The notes beneath the pieces are model-generated. The model saw only the letters and a program-made list of their open reading frames with translations. It did no database searches and was not told the DNA's origin. Shown here piece after piece: positions 24,074 to 37,900 of a DNA stretch of 64,000 nt (positions within the stretch are counted from its first letter, which is position 1; the number at the start of each line of letters is the position of its first letter). This DNA is from Mesostigma viride (Eukaryota; Streptophyta; Mesostigmatophyceae; Mesostigmatales; Mesostigmataceae): positions 2,191,344 to 2,255,343 of the forward strand of contig RPFO01000079.1 in NCBI GenBank assembly GCA_009746045.1. Direction: 5' to 3'. The position numbers and the translations under genes were made by a program.

Positions 24074-27000
24074 CTAGTGGGGGGGCCAAGGCCCCCCACT
24101 TATTCGGACGCACTACGCCACCAGGGGCCCTGAGGCCCCCGCCGAAAGCTTCGACCCGCCGGGTTGAGCCCGCCGACCGGCCCGGCCTACTACGCCGGGG
24201 GGCGAACGCTCGGCGGCCTTCCTTTGGGGGCCTCCCATCGCGCGCGCTCGCGCCGGCCCGCCGCACCGTCGATCCCACGCTCCGTACCTCACGGGCACGT
24301 CCAGCACGCGTCCTACTACTAGTCCGTTCATTGCATGCAAGTATTTCCTTACTCATTACTTCATAACAACTGGAACTCACAATGAAGCTATGCCATGCAG
24401 GACACAATGTGGGTACCGCTTTTTGCAAGCGGCAGCCATAACGACCAAACACTTCCATGCAAACTCCCATGTTCATCATTCATTAATATTCATTGAGTGG
24501 CAATCCTTTGTAAACACATGCACCATCGGTCATGCCCACTATGACTTCATGCAGACAATGTTTTGTACATGACTCGACAGTGCCCTTGTGCGCGACCGTG
24601 GGGCGCGGCAGGCCAGCCCTGTCCATTCGTGGGTGTGGTGGGGAGCTGCCATGCATGCGTGGGTTTAGGGGGGGGCTGGCATGCGTGCGTGGCTGTGGGG
24701 GGTGGCTGCCATGCGTGCGTGGGTGTGGCGGGTGGCTGGCATGCGTATGTGGGTGTGGGGGGTGGCTGGCATGCACGTGCATGTGGGGGGTGGCTGTCAT
24801 GCATGCGTGCATGTGGGGGGTGGCTGGCATGCATGCGTGGGTTTGTGGGGTGGCTGGCATGCGTGCATGGGTTTGTGGGGTGGCTAGCATGCATGCGTGG
24901 GTGTGGGGGGGAGCTGCCATGGACGCATGTGGGGCGGGGCAGGCTGGCATGCATGCGTGGGTGTGTGGGGGGGACGGCATGCGTACGTTGGTGACGGGGG
25001 TGGCTGGCATGCATAAGTGGGTTTGTGGGGTGGCTGGCATGCATGCGTGCATGTGGGGGGGGCTGGCACGCGTGTGTGGGTTTGGGGGGGGCTGGCATGC
25101 ATGCGTGTGTGTGGGGGGGGCTGGCACGCGTGTGTGGGTTTGGGGGGGGCTGGCATGCATGCGTGTGTGTGGGGGGGGCTGACATAAGTGCGTGGGTGTG
25201 GGGGTGGCTGGCATGCGTGCGTGGGTGTGGGGGGGCTGGCATGCGTACGTGGGTTTGTGGGGTGGCTGGCATGCATGCGTGCATGTGGGGGGGAGCTGGC
25301 ATGCGTGCGCGGGTGTGTGGGTGGCTGGCGTGCGTGCGTGGGTGTGGGGGGTGGCTGGCATGCGTGCGTGGGGTTGTGGGGTGGCATGCATGCATGCTAG
25401 GTGTGGGGGGGGGCTGCCATGCGTGCGTGGGTTTGGGGAGGATGGCATGCGTGCGTGGGTGTGTCGGGGGCTAGCATGCGTGCGTGGGGTTGTGGGGTGG
25501 CTGGCATGCATGCGTGCATGTGGGGAGGGGCTTCCATGCGTGCGTGGGTTTGGGGGAGGGCTACCATGCGTTTGTGGGTGTGTGGGGGGCTGGCATCCAT
25601 GCCTGGGGTTTTTTGGGGGGCTTCCATGCATGCGTGGGTGTGGCGGGGGGCTGGCATGCGTGCGTGGGTGTGGAGGGGAGCTGCCATGCATGCATGTGGG
25701 GCGGGGCGGGCTGCCATGCGTGCGTGTGTGGGGGGGGAGTGGCATGCATTTGTGGGTGCGGTGGGGAGCTGCCATGCATGCGTTGGTTTAGGGGGGTGGC
25801 TGGCATGGGTGCCTGGGTTCGTGGGGTGGCTGCCATGCATGCGTGGGTATGGGGGGTGGCTGGCATGCGTATGTAGGTGTGGGGGGTGGCTGGCATGCAC
25901 AAGTGGGTTTGTGGGAGGACTGGCATGCGTGCGTGGGTGTGAAAGGGGCTGCCATGCGTGCGTGGGTTTGTGGGATGGCTGGCATGCATGCGTGCATGTG
26001 GGGGGGGCTAGCATGCATTCGTGGGTGTGGTGGGGTGCTGCCATGCATGCGTGGGTGTGGGGGGGCTGACATGCGTGCCTGGGTTCGTGGGGTGGCTGCC
26101 ATGCGTGCGTGGGTGTAGGGGGTGGCTGGCATGAGTACGTTGGTGAGGGGGGTGGCTGGCATGCATAAGTGGGCCCGCGGTGCCCCTGATTGCTGTCTGG
26201 CCCCTAATCATGTGGATGTGGCTGGCTGCCTGCCCGCCTGTTTGCCCCATCCCCAAACCCCATGCCGCAAGGCTCGTGGCTCAAGCCCCATGGCTCATGC
26301 CCCATGGCCCTTGCCTGCCAGCCTAGCTGTGCTGCATACCCTCCCCTGCCTCGCCTGGCCTGGCCTTGCCTGCCCTGCCCTCTCTGCCTGGGGATAGCCT
26401 GCACAATGAGACAGAAACACAACAGACCCAGCAAAGCAAGATTCATGTTGTAAGCCAGTGGAGATTACTTTTGACTTGCTTGATGAAGAAATATAACACA
26501 CCTTCTACTGTCACACCTTCTGTAAACAAATGATTTATTGATCACCTTATACACCACGTAGACATGTTACCAGACGCGCTCTTCAGCCCAGTGAAAATCC
26601 ACGTGCGAAGCACGGCAGATTATCTAACGCAGTAAGCACCATGAATGTCAGCCAGTAAAGCAGTAAATGACGCCCTAAACTCGTTACCAGGCAAGAATCC
26701 AGAGGGGCATGCCTAGTATATTCCAGTAAATAGCATCACAGATCATCTGGCAACGGACGTTCACACGGGAAACGCGAAGGACCGTGAAGATGGCGTCCTG
26801 CACGGCTAAGAAAATGAAACGCAGACCCTTGCTACGCTATGTCTTCGCTGCGACTAGGTGAATTCGGCCCAATGGAAACAACGCAACCGAGGAAACGCAT
26901 CAGAAAGAGAGCAGGCACTAGCCCTGTCATCGAAACAACCGACTCACCATCGGCATCGCCAGCGTACGTCCCGTCGCAACAAATTGATTCCAGCGTTCAT

Positions 27001-28149
27001 TCCAATATGGTGTGACGACAACAGAAACTCGTCGGCCACACCCACGCCTTCCACGAACAGCAAACTGATTTCACTAGGCACCCAATACGTCAAGCAAAGA
27101 AGCACGATAGCATAATACCTAAATCTACAACGACATTCCATTTCCAGCTAGCTAGCTATCGCAGCAGGCCAGAGCTCCCCGAACCTCTCCCACGCACGTG
27201 ACTGCCCACCGACGGCCAGCCATAAGAAACAATTCAAAGGTACGCATCGAAATTGAACATTGAACGCTATAAAAGCAACGTCCACGCATTGTCCATCCCC
27301 AATTTTCCAGGCAGCGTTCACCGCCATCCCCAGCCAGCAGGAATCAAGTGCTGTCGCAGCATGTCGCCCCCTCACCCCCTCGCAGTCCTGGTTTATGCAC
27401 GTTCGGTTGCTTGGGCGCGTCCAGGCGGTCCAGCACCGCGTACTACCCACTTGAAAATCCTCCCAAGTCATTTTTTCCCTGCTTGTGAAGTACGGAATCT
27501 GGCAGACATCGTCCAGCAAGCATCGTACTACGCTCCGCTCCTCCAAGTCAAATTCTGCGTGCACTCTTCATCTTAAATTCACGGTCAGATCACGTTCAGA
27601 CTTAAATTTCGGTCTGAATCGAAAATTGCTATGGAATCCTAAGTTATACGGTTTCTGAACGAAATGCGTTCAGTTTTTCTGAACAAACCTCGCCTGTACA
27701 TGCCGGGGTTGTACGTCTCCCGAGAACGGCGCGTTCTCGGCCTAGCGATGGGCCCAGTAGGCGTACTTCCGCGTCCCACATCGGTCTACTAGCCGCCGAA
27801 AGTTTGATTCGCGTCTTTGTTTGACGGGGCGCGCAACAAGCCGACATCGTGCCGGGTTCCGTATTTTTATCTGGCCGCGGCCATTGGCTGGCCTCCCCAC
27901 CTGTGCGCAAACGAGCTGAACAGGATCTGGACATAACTGCCGTTTCAGGCCCGTTCAGGAAACCTTAACACTCGATCTGCCTAGTTTGCCACTTTTCGGG
28001 CAACTGCTCCGATTGGGCGCCACCGCGGATCTCCGGATCGCACTGACTATCGGCCGCCCTGCGCTCGCGGTTTTCGTACGGGCCACTTTTCGGGCCTCAC
28101 GGTTCGCCAAACTTTTGCGTTGGGGTTAATCGTAGTCACTAGAAGGGGA
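24074..28149 (-). mobile_element. Helitron-like unit E, copy 1 (4.08 kb)
   Basis: The minus-strand end is a GTGGGGGGCCTTGGCCCCCC hairpin, then CTAG, the classical Helitron CTRR terminus. The minus-strand start is TCCCCTTCTAGTGACTACGA. The interior carries a 1.5-kb minisatellite (24,625-26,170) and a body (26,395-27,560) homologous to 21,470-22,300 in C2. The 27,600-28,149 part is specific to E units. No protein gene is recognised. Confidence 0.6.
24625..26170. repeat. GCATGC-type minisatellite in E
   Basis: Same unit family as the array at 20,375-21,395, longer and more degenerate. Frames up to 430 aa arise from the repeat on both strands. Confidence 0.9.
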
Positions 28150-29259
28150 CAAGAAAAAAGTGGGGGAGGGGGGGCTATCGCCCCCCCTCCCCGACTTGAG
28201 AGGACGTGACTCGCCGCTAGCGGCCCAGAGGCCGATAGTCGACCTTCTGGGCGCCAACCGCACCGGCCCGCGCGACGCGCCAAGACCCTTCCACGGAGGA
28301 CGCGCGAGCGGACGATTCCGACCGGGACGAACCGCCGCCGTGCGCCACGCGCAACGGACCCTTCCCCGTCAACACCGTGGAAGCTCTCCGAGCGTGAGAT
28401 ACTTGAAAATTTCGTCACGTTCGTATCGAAATTAAAATTTCTGACAAATTTGTCAGCTCGGACTTAACCACAATGAATTTGAGCATACCATTCGATACAA
28501 CAATGATATTTCGGCGTCAGATACTTGGAAATTTCGTTACGTTCGTATCGCCAGTGAAATTCTGACAAATTTCTCCGCTCGGACTGAACCACAATGAATT
28601 TCAGCATAGCATGCGATATACTTTAGAGATATTTCGGTGGAAGATACTTGGAAATTTCGTTACGTTCGTATTGCCATTGAAAATGTGCCAAATTTCGGCC
28701 TGAACAATTTCACCCCACCCTGACTGAACGCCTGTTTGGCTCTGAACCTTCCACCCGTCCTGAAAATTGGATCCATCCGTTCAGAAAATCGCATTCTACA
28801 TTTTTCGAACTGAACATACCGTCGTCTTACCGTTCTGAAATTTATCGACTCCTTATGTAAACTACTCGACCATTAAGTAGGCGTTCTTGTGCGCCAGCTC
28901 GTATCCTCTACTAAATTCTACAAAGGCCTGGGATGTTTGGGAGAGATTGGTTCGCGACTTTTTGTTTGACGATTAAAAAAGTCAAAGCGCCGTACCGTCC
29001 TGAGGCCGCGCGGATTGGCGAGACGCCCCACCTGCCCGCGAAACCCTGAACGTGTTCAGCGTTTCAGCACCCGTTCAGAATACCTCAGACTCGATCTCCA
29101 AGGTTTGGGGATTTTCTTTGTACTACGCGATTGGCCATCTCGCTACGGTCCTGGACGGCGTCCGCTCCCGCGCTAGGGGGCGCGGGGGACGGCCCCACCT
29201 TCGGCCTACGGCCGCGGCCAAAGTTTTCGGGCTTCATAAATCGTAGTTACATTAGGGGA
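28150..29259 (-). mobile_element. Helitron-like unit C3, copy 2
   Basis: A near-perfect copy of 22,965-24,073, joined directly to unit E on the left and C2 copy 2 on the right through the CTTG/TCCCC junction. Confidence 0.65.
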
Positions 29260-32200
29260 CAAGAAAAAAGTGGGGGAGGGGGGGCTATCGCCCCCCCTCC
29301 CCGACTTGAGAGGACGTGACTCGCCGCTAGCGGCCCAGAGGCCGATAGTCGACCTTCTGGGCGCCAACCGCACCGGCCCGCGCGACGCGCCAAGACCCTT
29401 CCACGGAGGACGCGCGAGCGGACGATTCCGACCGGGACGAACCGCCGCCGTGCGCCACGCGCAACGGACCCTTCCCCGTGAACACCGTGGAAGCTCTCCG
29501 AGCGTGAGATACTTGGAAATTTCGTCACGTTCGTATCGAAAATGAAATTTCTGACAAATTTGTCAGCTCGGACAGAACCACAATGAATTTCCAGGTAAAT
29601 AGGTGTACGTTTATTCCAAACAACCACAATGAATTTCAGCATACCATTCGATACAACAATGATATTTCGGCGTCGGATACTTGGAAATTTCGTTACGTTC
29701 GTATCGCCAGTGAAATTCTGACAAATTTTATCCTGAACTATTTCGCATCATAACATGACTCCGTTGGGAGATCATCATGTAGCACTGGCTAACATATTCC
29801 CTTGCTGGATGGATGGAGGTAGGTGAAGAATTAAACCTTTTTGAATGACCTTATTTGTCTAATTGTAATTGCCTAGCACAGTCTACCTAGAGGAGGGCCC
29901 TGATTGGCACAATTGTGGCCATGTACGTAATTATGCTACATGTCGTACATGATCTCCCAACTAGTCATGTTATAATTTATTTTCATTTTAATGCTAGCAT
30001 GTCTTGTTGCATGCCCTCAAAGCTAAAATTGTTTATCACATGCAGAGAGAGCCCGCACAATGAATTTCAGCGTACCATTCATTAATTAATTATACCATGC
30101 GATATACTTTACAGATATTTCGCTGTCAAATACTTCGAAATTTGGGTACTGCTTTTTGCAAGCCAGCCATAAGGACCAAACACTCCCATGCAAACTCCCA
30201 TTTTCATCATTAATTAATATTCATTGAGTGGCAATCCTTTCATTCCTTTGTTCACACATGCACCATCCGTCATTCCCATTATTAAATTGAAAAAATTAAA
30301 ACATAGCATGACTCCGTGGTGCCCACTATGACTTCATGGGGGGGGGCTGGCATGCTTGCGTGGGTGTGGGGGGGCCTCGCATGCGTGCGTGGGTGTGGGG
30401 GGGGCTCGCATGCGTGCGTGGGTGTGGGGGGGAGTGGCATGCATGCGTGGGTGTGGTGGGGGGCTGCCATGCATGCGTGGGGTTAGGGGGGGCTGGCACG
30501 CGTGTGTGGGTTCGTGGGGTGGCTGCCATGCGTGCGTGGGTGTGTGGGGTGGCTGGCATGCGTACGTGGGTGTGGGGGGTGGCTGGCATGCATAAGTGGG
30601 TTTGTGATGGGCTGGCATGCGTGCGTGGGTTGGTGGGGTGGCTGGCATGCATGCGTGCATGTGGGGGGTCGCTGGCATGCATGCGTGGGTTTGTGGGGTA
30701 GCTGGCATGCAGGCGTGGGTGTGGGAGGGGCTGGCATGCATGCGTGGGTGTGGGGGATGGCTGGCATGCATGCCTGCATGTGGGGTGGGGCTGGCATGCG
30801 TGCGTGGGTGTGTGGGGGGCTCGCATGCGTGCGTGGGTGTGGGGGGGGCTCGCATGCGTGCGTGGGTGTGGGGGGGAGTGGCATGCATGCGTGGGTGTGG
30901 TGGGGGGCTGCCATGCATGCGTGGGGTTAGGGGGGGGCTGGCACGCGTGTGTGGGTTGGTGGGGTGGCTGCCATGCGTGCGTGGGTGTGTGGGGTGGCTG
31001 GCATGCGTGCGTGGGTGTGGGGGGTGGCTGGCATGCATAAGTGGGTTTGTGATGGGCTGGCATGCGTGCGTGGGTTGGTGGGGTGGCTGGCATGCATGCG
31101 TGCATGTGGGGGGTCGCTGGCATGCATGCGTGGGTTTGTGGGGTAGCTGGCATGCGGGCGTGGGTGTGGGAGGGGCTGGCATGCATGCGTGGGTGTGGGG
31201 GGTGGCTGGCATGCATGCCTGCATGTGGGGTAGGGCTGGCATGCGTGCGTGGGTGTGGGGGGGGCTGCCATGCGTGTGTCGGGGGGCTGGCATGCGTGGG
31301 TGGTTGGCGGGGGGAGTGGCATGCATGCGTGGGTGTGGTGGGGCTGGCATGCATGCGTTGGTTGACATGCCATGGATGAAAAACGCCAAGAAGAGTATAT
31401 GGCCCCGCTGCCACCAAAAATCACCTGGTTGATCAACCAAGGGGATAGCCTGCACAGTGAGACACAAACACAGCAGACCCAGCAAAGCAAAATTCAGGTT
31501 GTAAGCGAGTGGAGATTACTTTTGACATGCTTGATGAAGAAATATATAACACACCTTCTATTGTCACACCTTCTATAAACAAATGGTTGATTGATCACCT
31601 TATACACCACGTAAACATGCTACCAGACGCGCTCTTCAGTCCAGTCAAAATCCACGTGCGAAGCAAGTCAGCTTACGCAGAAAGCACCATGAATGTCAGC
31701 CAGTACAGCAGTAAATGACGCCCCAAACCCGTGACCAGGCAAGCATCCAGAGGGGCTTTCACCGCCCAGTATATTCCAGAAAAAAGCATCACAGATCCTT
31801 GGGCAACGGACGTTCACACAGGACATGCGAAGGACCATGAAGATGGCGTCCTGCACGGCTAAGAAAATAAAACGCAGACCCTTGCTACGCTATGTCTTTG
31901 CTGCGACTAGGTGGATTCGGCGAAATGGAAAGAACGCAACCATGAAAATGCATCAGAAAGAGAGCAGGTACTACCCCGGTCATCGAAACAAACGCCTCAC
32001 CATCGGCATCGCCGGTTACGTCCCGTGGCAAAAAATCCAGCGTTCTTTCCAATATGATGTGGCGACAGCAGAAGCTCGTTGGCCACACCCCAAGCCTAAA
32101 ACCATGGCTGCGCATTCCCCATCCCAATTTTCTAGCCTACGTTGCCTGCCATCGCCAGCCAGCACAAGGAAAATTGCTCGCGCAGCACGTCACTTTGTTT

Positions 32201-32932
32201 TTCGCCCCGAGCATGCCGCACGCTTTGCCAATAATTCCCAGTTCCCACTGCCCAGCAAGACTTTTTTCCATGCGATTATACCATGCGATATACTTTAGAG
32301 ATATTTCGGTGGAAGATACTTGGAAATTTCGTTACGTTCGTATTTCCATTGAAAATGTGCCAACTTTCGGCCTGAACCATTTCACCCCACCCTGATTGAA
32401 CGCCTGTTAGGCTCTGAACCTTCCACCCGTCCTGAAAATTGGATCCATCCGTTCAGAAAATCGCATTCTATATTTTTCGAACTGCACATACCGTCGTTCC
32501 ACCGTTGTGAAATTTATCGACTCCTTATTTAAACTACTCGACCATTAAGTAGGCGTTCTTGTGCGCCAGCTCGTATCCTCTACTAAATTCTACAAAGGCC
32601 TGGGATGTTTGGGAGAGATTGGTTCGCGACTTTTTGTTTGACGATTAAAAAAGTCAACGCGCCGTACCGTCCTGAGGCCGCGCGGATTGGCGAGACGCCC
32701 CACCTGCCCGCGAAAGTCTGAACGTGTTCAGCATTTCAGCACCCGTTCAGAATACCTCAGACTCGATCTCCAAGGTTTGGGGATTTTCTTTGTACTACGC
32801 GATTGGCCATCTCGCAACGGTCCTGGACGTCGTCCGCTCCCGCGCTAGGGGGCGCGGGGGACGGCCCCACCTTCGGCCTACGGCCGCGGCCAAAGTTTTC
32901 GGGCGTCATAAATCGTAGTTACTAGTAGGGGA
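29260..32932 (-). mobile_element. Helitron-like unit C2, copy 2
   Basis: Near-identical to 19,295-22,964 (3673 against 3670 bp), including the same minisatellite variants. One short block of the minisatellite differs around 30,930-30,960. Confidence 0.6.
30338..31362. repeat. GCATGC-type minisatellite in C2 copy 2
   Basis: A copy of the 20,375-21,395 array with the same order of variant units, showing that it was copied together with the whole C2 unit. Confidence 0.9.
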
Positions 32933-34041
32933 CAAGAAAAAAGTGGGGGAGGGGGGGCTATCGCCCCCCTCCCCGACTTGAGAGGACGTGACTCGCCGCT
33001 AGCGGCCCAGAGGCCGATAGTCGACCTTCTGGGCGCCAACCGCACCGGCCCGCGCGACGCGCCAAGACCCTTCCACGGAGGACGCGCGAGCGGACGATTC
33101 CGACCGGGACGAACCGCCGCCGTGCGCCACGCGCAACGGACCCTTCCCCGTCAACACCGTGGAAGCTCTCCGAGCGTGAGATACTTGAAAATTTCGTCAC
33201 GTTCGTATCGAAATTAAAATTTCTGACAAATTTGTCAGCTCGGACTTAACCACAATGAATTTGAGCATACCATTCGATACAACAATGATATTTCGGCGTC
33301 AGATACTTGGAAATTTCGTTACGTTCGTATCGCCAGTGAAATTCTGACAAATTTCTCCGCTCGGACTGAACCACAATGAATTTCAGCATAGCATGCGATA
33401 TACTTTAGAGATATTTCGGTGGAAGATACTTGGAAATTTCGTTACGTTCGTATTGCCATTGAAAATGTGCCAAATTTCGGCCTGAACAATTTCACCCCAC
33501 CCTGACTGAACGCCTGTTTGGCTCTGAACCTTCCACCCGTCCTGAAAATTGGATCCATCCGTTCAGAAAATCGCATTCTACATTTTTCGAACTGAACATA
33601 CCGTCGTCTTACCGTTCTGAAATTTATCGACTCCTTATGTAAACTACTCGACCATTAAGTAGGCGTTCTTGTGCGCCAGCTCGTATCCTCTACTAAATTC
33701 TACAAAGGCCTGGGATGTTTGGGAGAGATTGGTTCGCGACTTTTTGTTTGACGATTAAAAAAGTCAAAGCGCCGTACCGTCCTGAGGCCGCGCGGATTGG
33801 CGAGACGCCCCACCTGCCCGCGAAACCCTGAACGTGTTCAGCGTTTCAGCACCCGTTCAGAATACCTCAGACTCGATCTCCAAGGTTTGGGGATTTTCTT
33901 TGTACTACGCGATTGGCCATCTCGCTACGGTCCTGGACGGCGTCCGCTCCCGCGCTAGGGGGCGCGGGGGACGGCCCCACCTTCGGCCTACGGCCGCGGC
34001 CAAAGTTTTCGGGCTTCATAAATCGTAGTTACATTAGGGGA
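32933..34041 (-). mobile_element. Helitron-like unit C3, copy 3
   Basis: Near-identical to the other C3 units. Together with 29,260-32,932 it duplicates the adjacent pair 19,295-24,073. Confidence 0.65.
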
Positions 34042-34951
34042 CAAGAAAAAAGTGGGGGAGGGGGGGCTATCGCCCCCCCTCCCCGACTTGAGAGGACGTG
34101 ACTCGCCGCTAGCGGCCCAGAGGCCGATAGTCGACCTTCTGGGCGCCAACCGCACCGGCCCGCGCGACGCGCCAAGACCCTTCCACGGAGGACGCGCGAG
34201 CGGACGATTCCGACCGGGACGAACCGCCTCCGTGCGCCACGCGCAACGGACCCTTCCCCGTGAACACCGTGGAAGCTCTCCGAGCGTGAGATACTTGAAA
34301 ATTTCGTCACGTTCGTATCGAAAATGAAATTTCTGACAAATTTGTCAGCTCGGACTGAACCACAATGATGATAATGTGCCAAATTTCGGCCTGAACTATT
34401 TCACCCCACCCTGACTGAACGCCTGTTCGGCTCTGAACCTTCCACCCGTCCTGAAAATTGGATCCATCCGTTCAGAAAATCGCATTCTATATTTTTCGAA
34501 CTGAACATACCGTCGTTTTACCGTTTTGAAATTTATCGACTCCTTATTTAAACTACTCGACCATTAAGTAGGCGTTCTTGTGCGCCAGCTCGTATCCTCT
34601 ACTAAATTCTACAAAGGCCTGGGATGTTTGGGAGAGATTGGTTCGCGACTTTTTGTTTGACGATTAAAAAAGTCAACGCGCCGTACCGTCCTGAGGCCGC
34701 GCGGATTGGCGAGACGCCCCACCTGCCCGCGAAAGTCTGAACGTGTTCAGCGTTTCAGCACCCGTTCAGGAAAACACGACACTCGATCTCCAAGGTTTGG
34801 GGATTTCTTTGTACTACGCCGATTGGCCATCTCGCTACGGTCCTGGACGGCGTCCGCTCCCGCGCTAGGGGGCGCGGGGGACGGCCCCACCTTCGGCCTA
34901 CGGCCGCGGCCAAAGTTTTCGGGCTTCCTAAATCGTAGTTACATTAGGGGA
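34042..34951 (-). mobile_element. Helitron-like unit C1, copy 2
   Basis: The same 910-bp length and essentially the same sequence as 18,385-19,294, including the T variant that distinguishes C1 from C3 in the GAACCGCCTCC stretch. Confidence 0.65.
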
Positions 34952-37900
34952 CTAGTGGGGGGGCCAAGGCCCCCCACTTATTCGGACGCACTACGCCACC
35001 AGGGGCCCTGAGGCCTTCGCCGAAAGCTTCGGCAGGCCGGGTTGAGCCCGCCGACCGGCCCGGACACTACGCCGGGGGGCGAACGCTCGGCGGCCTTCCT
35101 TTGGGGGCTTCCCATCGCGCGCGCTCGCGCCGGCCCGCCGCACCGTCGATCCCACGCTCCGTCCCTCACGGGCACGTCCAGCACGCGTCGTACTACTAGT
35201 ACATCAACCCAATGCGAATAGTACCGTATATTGTGAGACGTCGCCGTTCATTGCATGCAAGTATTTCCTTACTCATTACTTCTAACAATTGAAACTCTCA
35301 ATGCAGCTATGCCATGCAGGACACAATGTGGGTACCGCTTTTTGCAAGCGGCAGCCATAACCAACAAACACTCCCATGCAAACTCCCATGTTGATCATTC
35401 ATTAATATTCATTGAGTGGCAATCCTTTGTAAACACATGCACCAATTCGGTCATGCCCACTATGACTTCATGTAGACAAAGTTTTGTACATGACTCGACA
35501 GTGCCCTTGTGCGCGACCGTGGGGCGCGGCAGGCCAGCCCTGTCCATTCGTGGGTGTGGTGGGGAGCTGCCATGCATGCGTGGGTTTAGGGGGGGGCTGG
35601 CATGCGTGCGTGGGTGTGGGGGTGGCTGGCATGCGTATGTGGGTGTGGGGGGTGGCTGGCATACATGGGTGTGTGGGGGGGCTGGCATGCATGAGTGGGT
35701 TTGTGGGGGCGCTGGCATGCGTGTGTCGGTGTGGGGGTGGCTGGCATGCGTGCATGAGTTTGTGGGGTAGCTGGCATGCATGCGTGGGTGTGGGGGGGAG
35801 CTGCCATGCACGCATGTGGGGCGGGGCGGGCTGGCATGCGTGCGTGGGTGTGGGGGGGGGGCGGCATGCGTACGTTGGTGACGGGGGTGGCTGGCATGCA
35901 TAAGTGGGTTTGTGGGGGGGCTGCCATGCATGCGTGGGTGTGGGGGGGGCTGGCACGCGTGTGTGGGTTTGGGGGGGGGCTGGCATGCATGCGTGGGTGT
36001 GGGGGGGGCTGACATGCGTGCGTGGGTGTGGGGGTGGCTTGCATGCGTGCCTGGGTTTGGGGGTGGGCTGCCATGCGTGCGTGGGTTTAGGGGGGGCTGG
36101 CATGCGTGCCTGGGTTTGTGGGGGGTGGCTGGCATCCATGTGTGCATGTGGGGGGTGGCTGGCATGCATGCGTGGGCTCGTGGGGTGGCTGGCATGCGTG
36201 CGTGCATGTGGGGGTGGCTGGCATGCGTGCATGGGTTTGTTGGGTGGCTGGAATGCAAGCATGCATGTGGGGGGGGCTTGTTTGCATGTGGGGTGGCTGG
36301 CAAGCATGCGTGCATGTGGGGGGTGGCTGGCATGCGTGCGTGGGTTGGGGGGGCGGCTGCCATGCGTGCGTGGGTGTGGGGGGGGCTGGCATGCATGCAT
36401 GCATGTGGGGGGGCTGGCATGCATGCGTGGGTTTGTGGGGTGGCTGGCATGCATGCGTGCATGAGGGGGGGGGTGGCACGCGTATGTGGGTGTGGGGGGG
36501 GCCGACATGCGTGCGTGGGTGTGGGGGTGGCTGGCATGCGTGCGTGGGGGGGGGGGGGCTGGCATGCATGCGTGCATGTGGGGGTGGCTGGCATGCATGC
36601 GTGGGTTTGTGGGGTGGCTGCCATGCATGCGAGGGTGTGGGGGGGGATGGCAGGAATGCATGCATGTGGGGGGGGTGGCTGGCATGCATGCGTGCATGTG
36701 GGGGTTGGCTGGCATGCGTGCGTGGGTTGGGGGGCCGGCTGCCATGGGTGCGTGGGTGTGTGGGGTGGCTGGCATGCATGCGTGCATGGGTTGGGGGGCG
36801 GCTGCCATGCGTGCGTGGGTGTGGGGGGGGCGTACGTGGGTATGGGGGGTGGCTGGCATGCGTGCGTGGGTGTGGGGGTGGAGTGGCATGCATGCGTGGG
36901 TGTGGTGGGGGGCTGCCATGCATGCGTGGCTTGAGGGGGGGGCTGGCATGCGTGCCTGGGTTCGTGGGGTGGCTGCCATGCGTGCGTGGGTGTGGGGGGT
37001 GGCTGGCGTGCGTACGTGGGTGTGGGGGTGGCTGGCATGCATAAGTGGGTTTGTGTGTGTGGGGGGGGGTGGCTGGCATGCGTGCGTGGGCATGGGGGTG
37101 GCTGGCATGGGTGCGTGGGTTGGTGGGGTGCCTGGCATGCATAAGTGGGCCCGCGGTGCCCCTGATTGCTGTCTGGCCCCTAATCATGTGGATGTGGCTG
37201 GCTGCCTGCCCTCCTGTTTGCCCCATCCCCAAACCCCATGCCGCAAGGCTCGTAGCTCAAGCCCCATGGCTCATGCCCCATGGCCCTTGCCTGCCAGCCT
37301 ACCTGTGCTGCATACCCTTGCAGCCTTTCCTGCCTCGCCTGGCCTGGCCTGGCCTGCCCTGCCCTCTCTGCCCTCCCGCACGCCCATGCGGTCCGTTGCC
37401 ACGGATGGAAAATGAGAAGAAACGAATATGGCCCCGCTGGCACCACAAATCACCTGGTTGGTCAACCAAGGGGATAGCCTGCACAATGAGACAGGAACAC
37501 AGCAGACCCAGCAAAGCAAGATTCAGGTTGTAAGCCAGTGGAGATTACTTTTGACTTGCTTGATGAAGAAATATAAAACACCTTCTACTGTCACACCTTC
37601 TATGAACAAATGGTTGATTGATCACCTTATACACCACGTAAACATGTTACCAGACGCGCTCTTCAGCCCAGTGAAAATCCACGTGCGAAGCAAGGCAGAT
37701 TATCTAACGCAGAAAGCACCATGAATGTCAGCGAGTACAGCAGTAAATGACGCCCTAAACTCATGACCAGGCAAGCATCCACAGGGGCTTTCACCGCCCA
37801 GTATATTCCAGAAAAAAGCATCACAGATCCTCTGGCAACGGACGTTGACACGGGAAACCCGAAGGACCATGAAGATGGCGTCCTGCACGGCTAAGAAAAT

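Noticed and set aside
24074-24340. Pro/Arg-rich frames on both strands of E and C units (for example MGEGGLSPPLPDLRGRDSPL)
   Set aside because: GC-rich sequence near the terminal hairpin stays open by chance; no motif and no start context.
35395-37232. Open frames of 300-556 aa on both strands, rich in HAC/HAWQPP or GWHACVG repeats (also at 20,316-21,522, 24,483-26,162 and 30,326-31,490)
   Set aside because: They are translations of a GCATGC minisatellite whose unit length avoids stops in several frames; no start context, domain or consistent strand.
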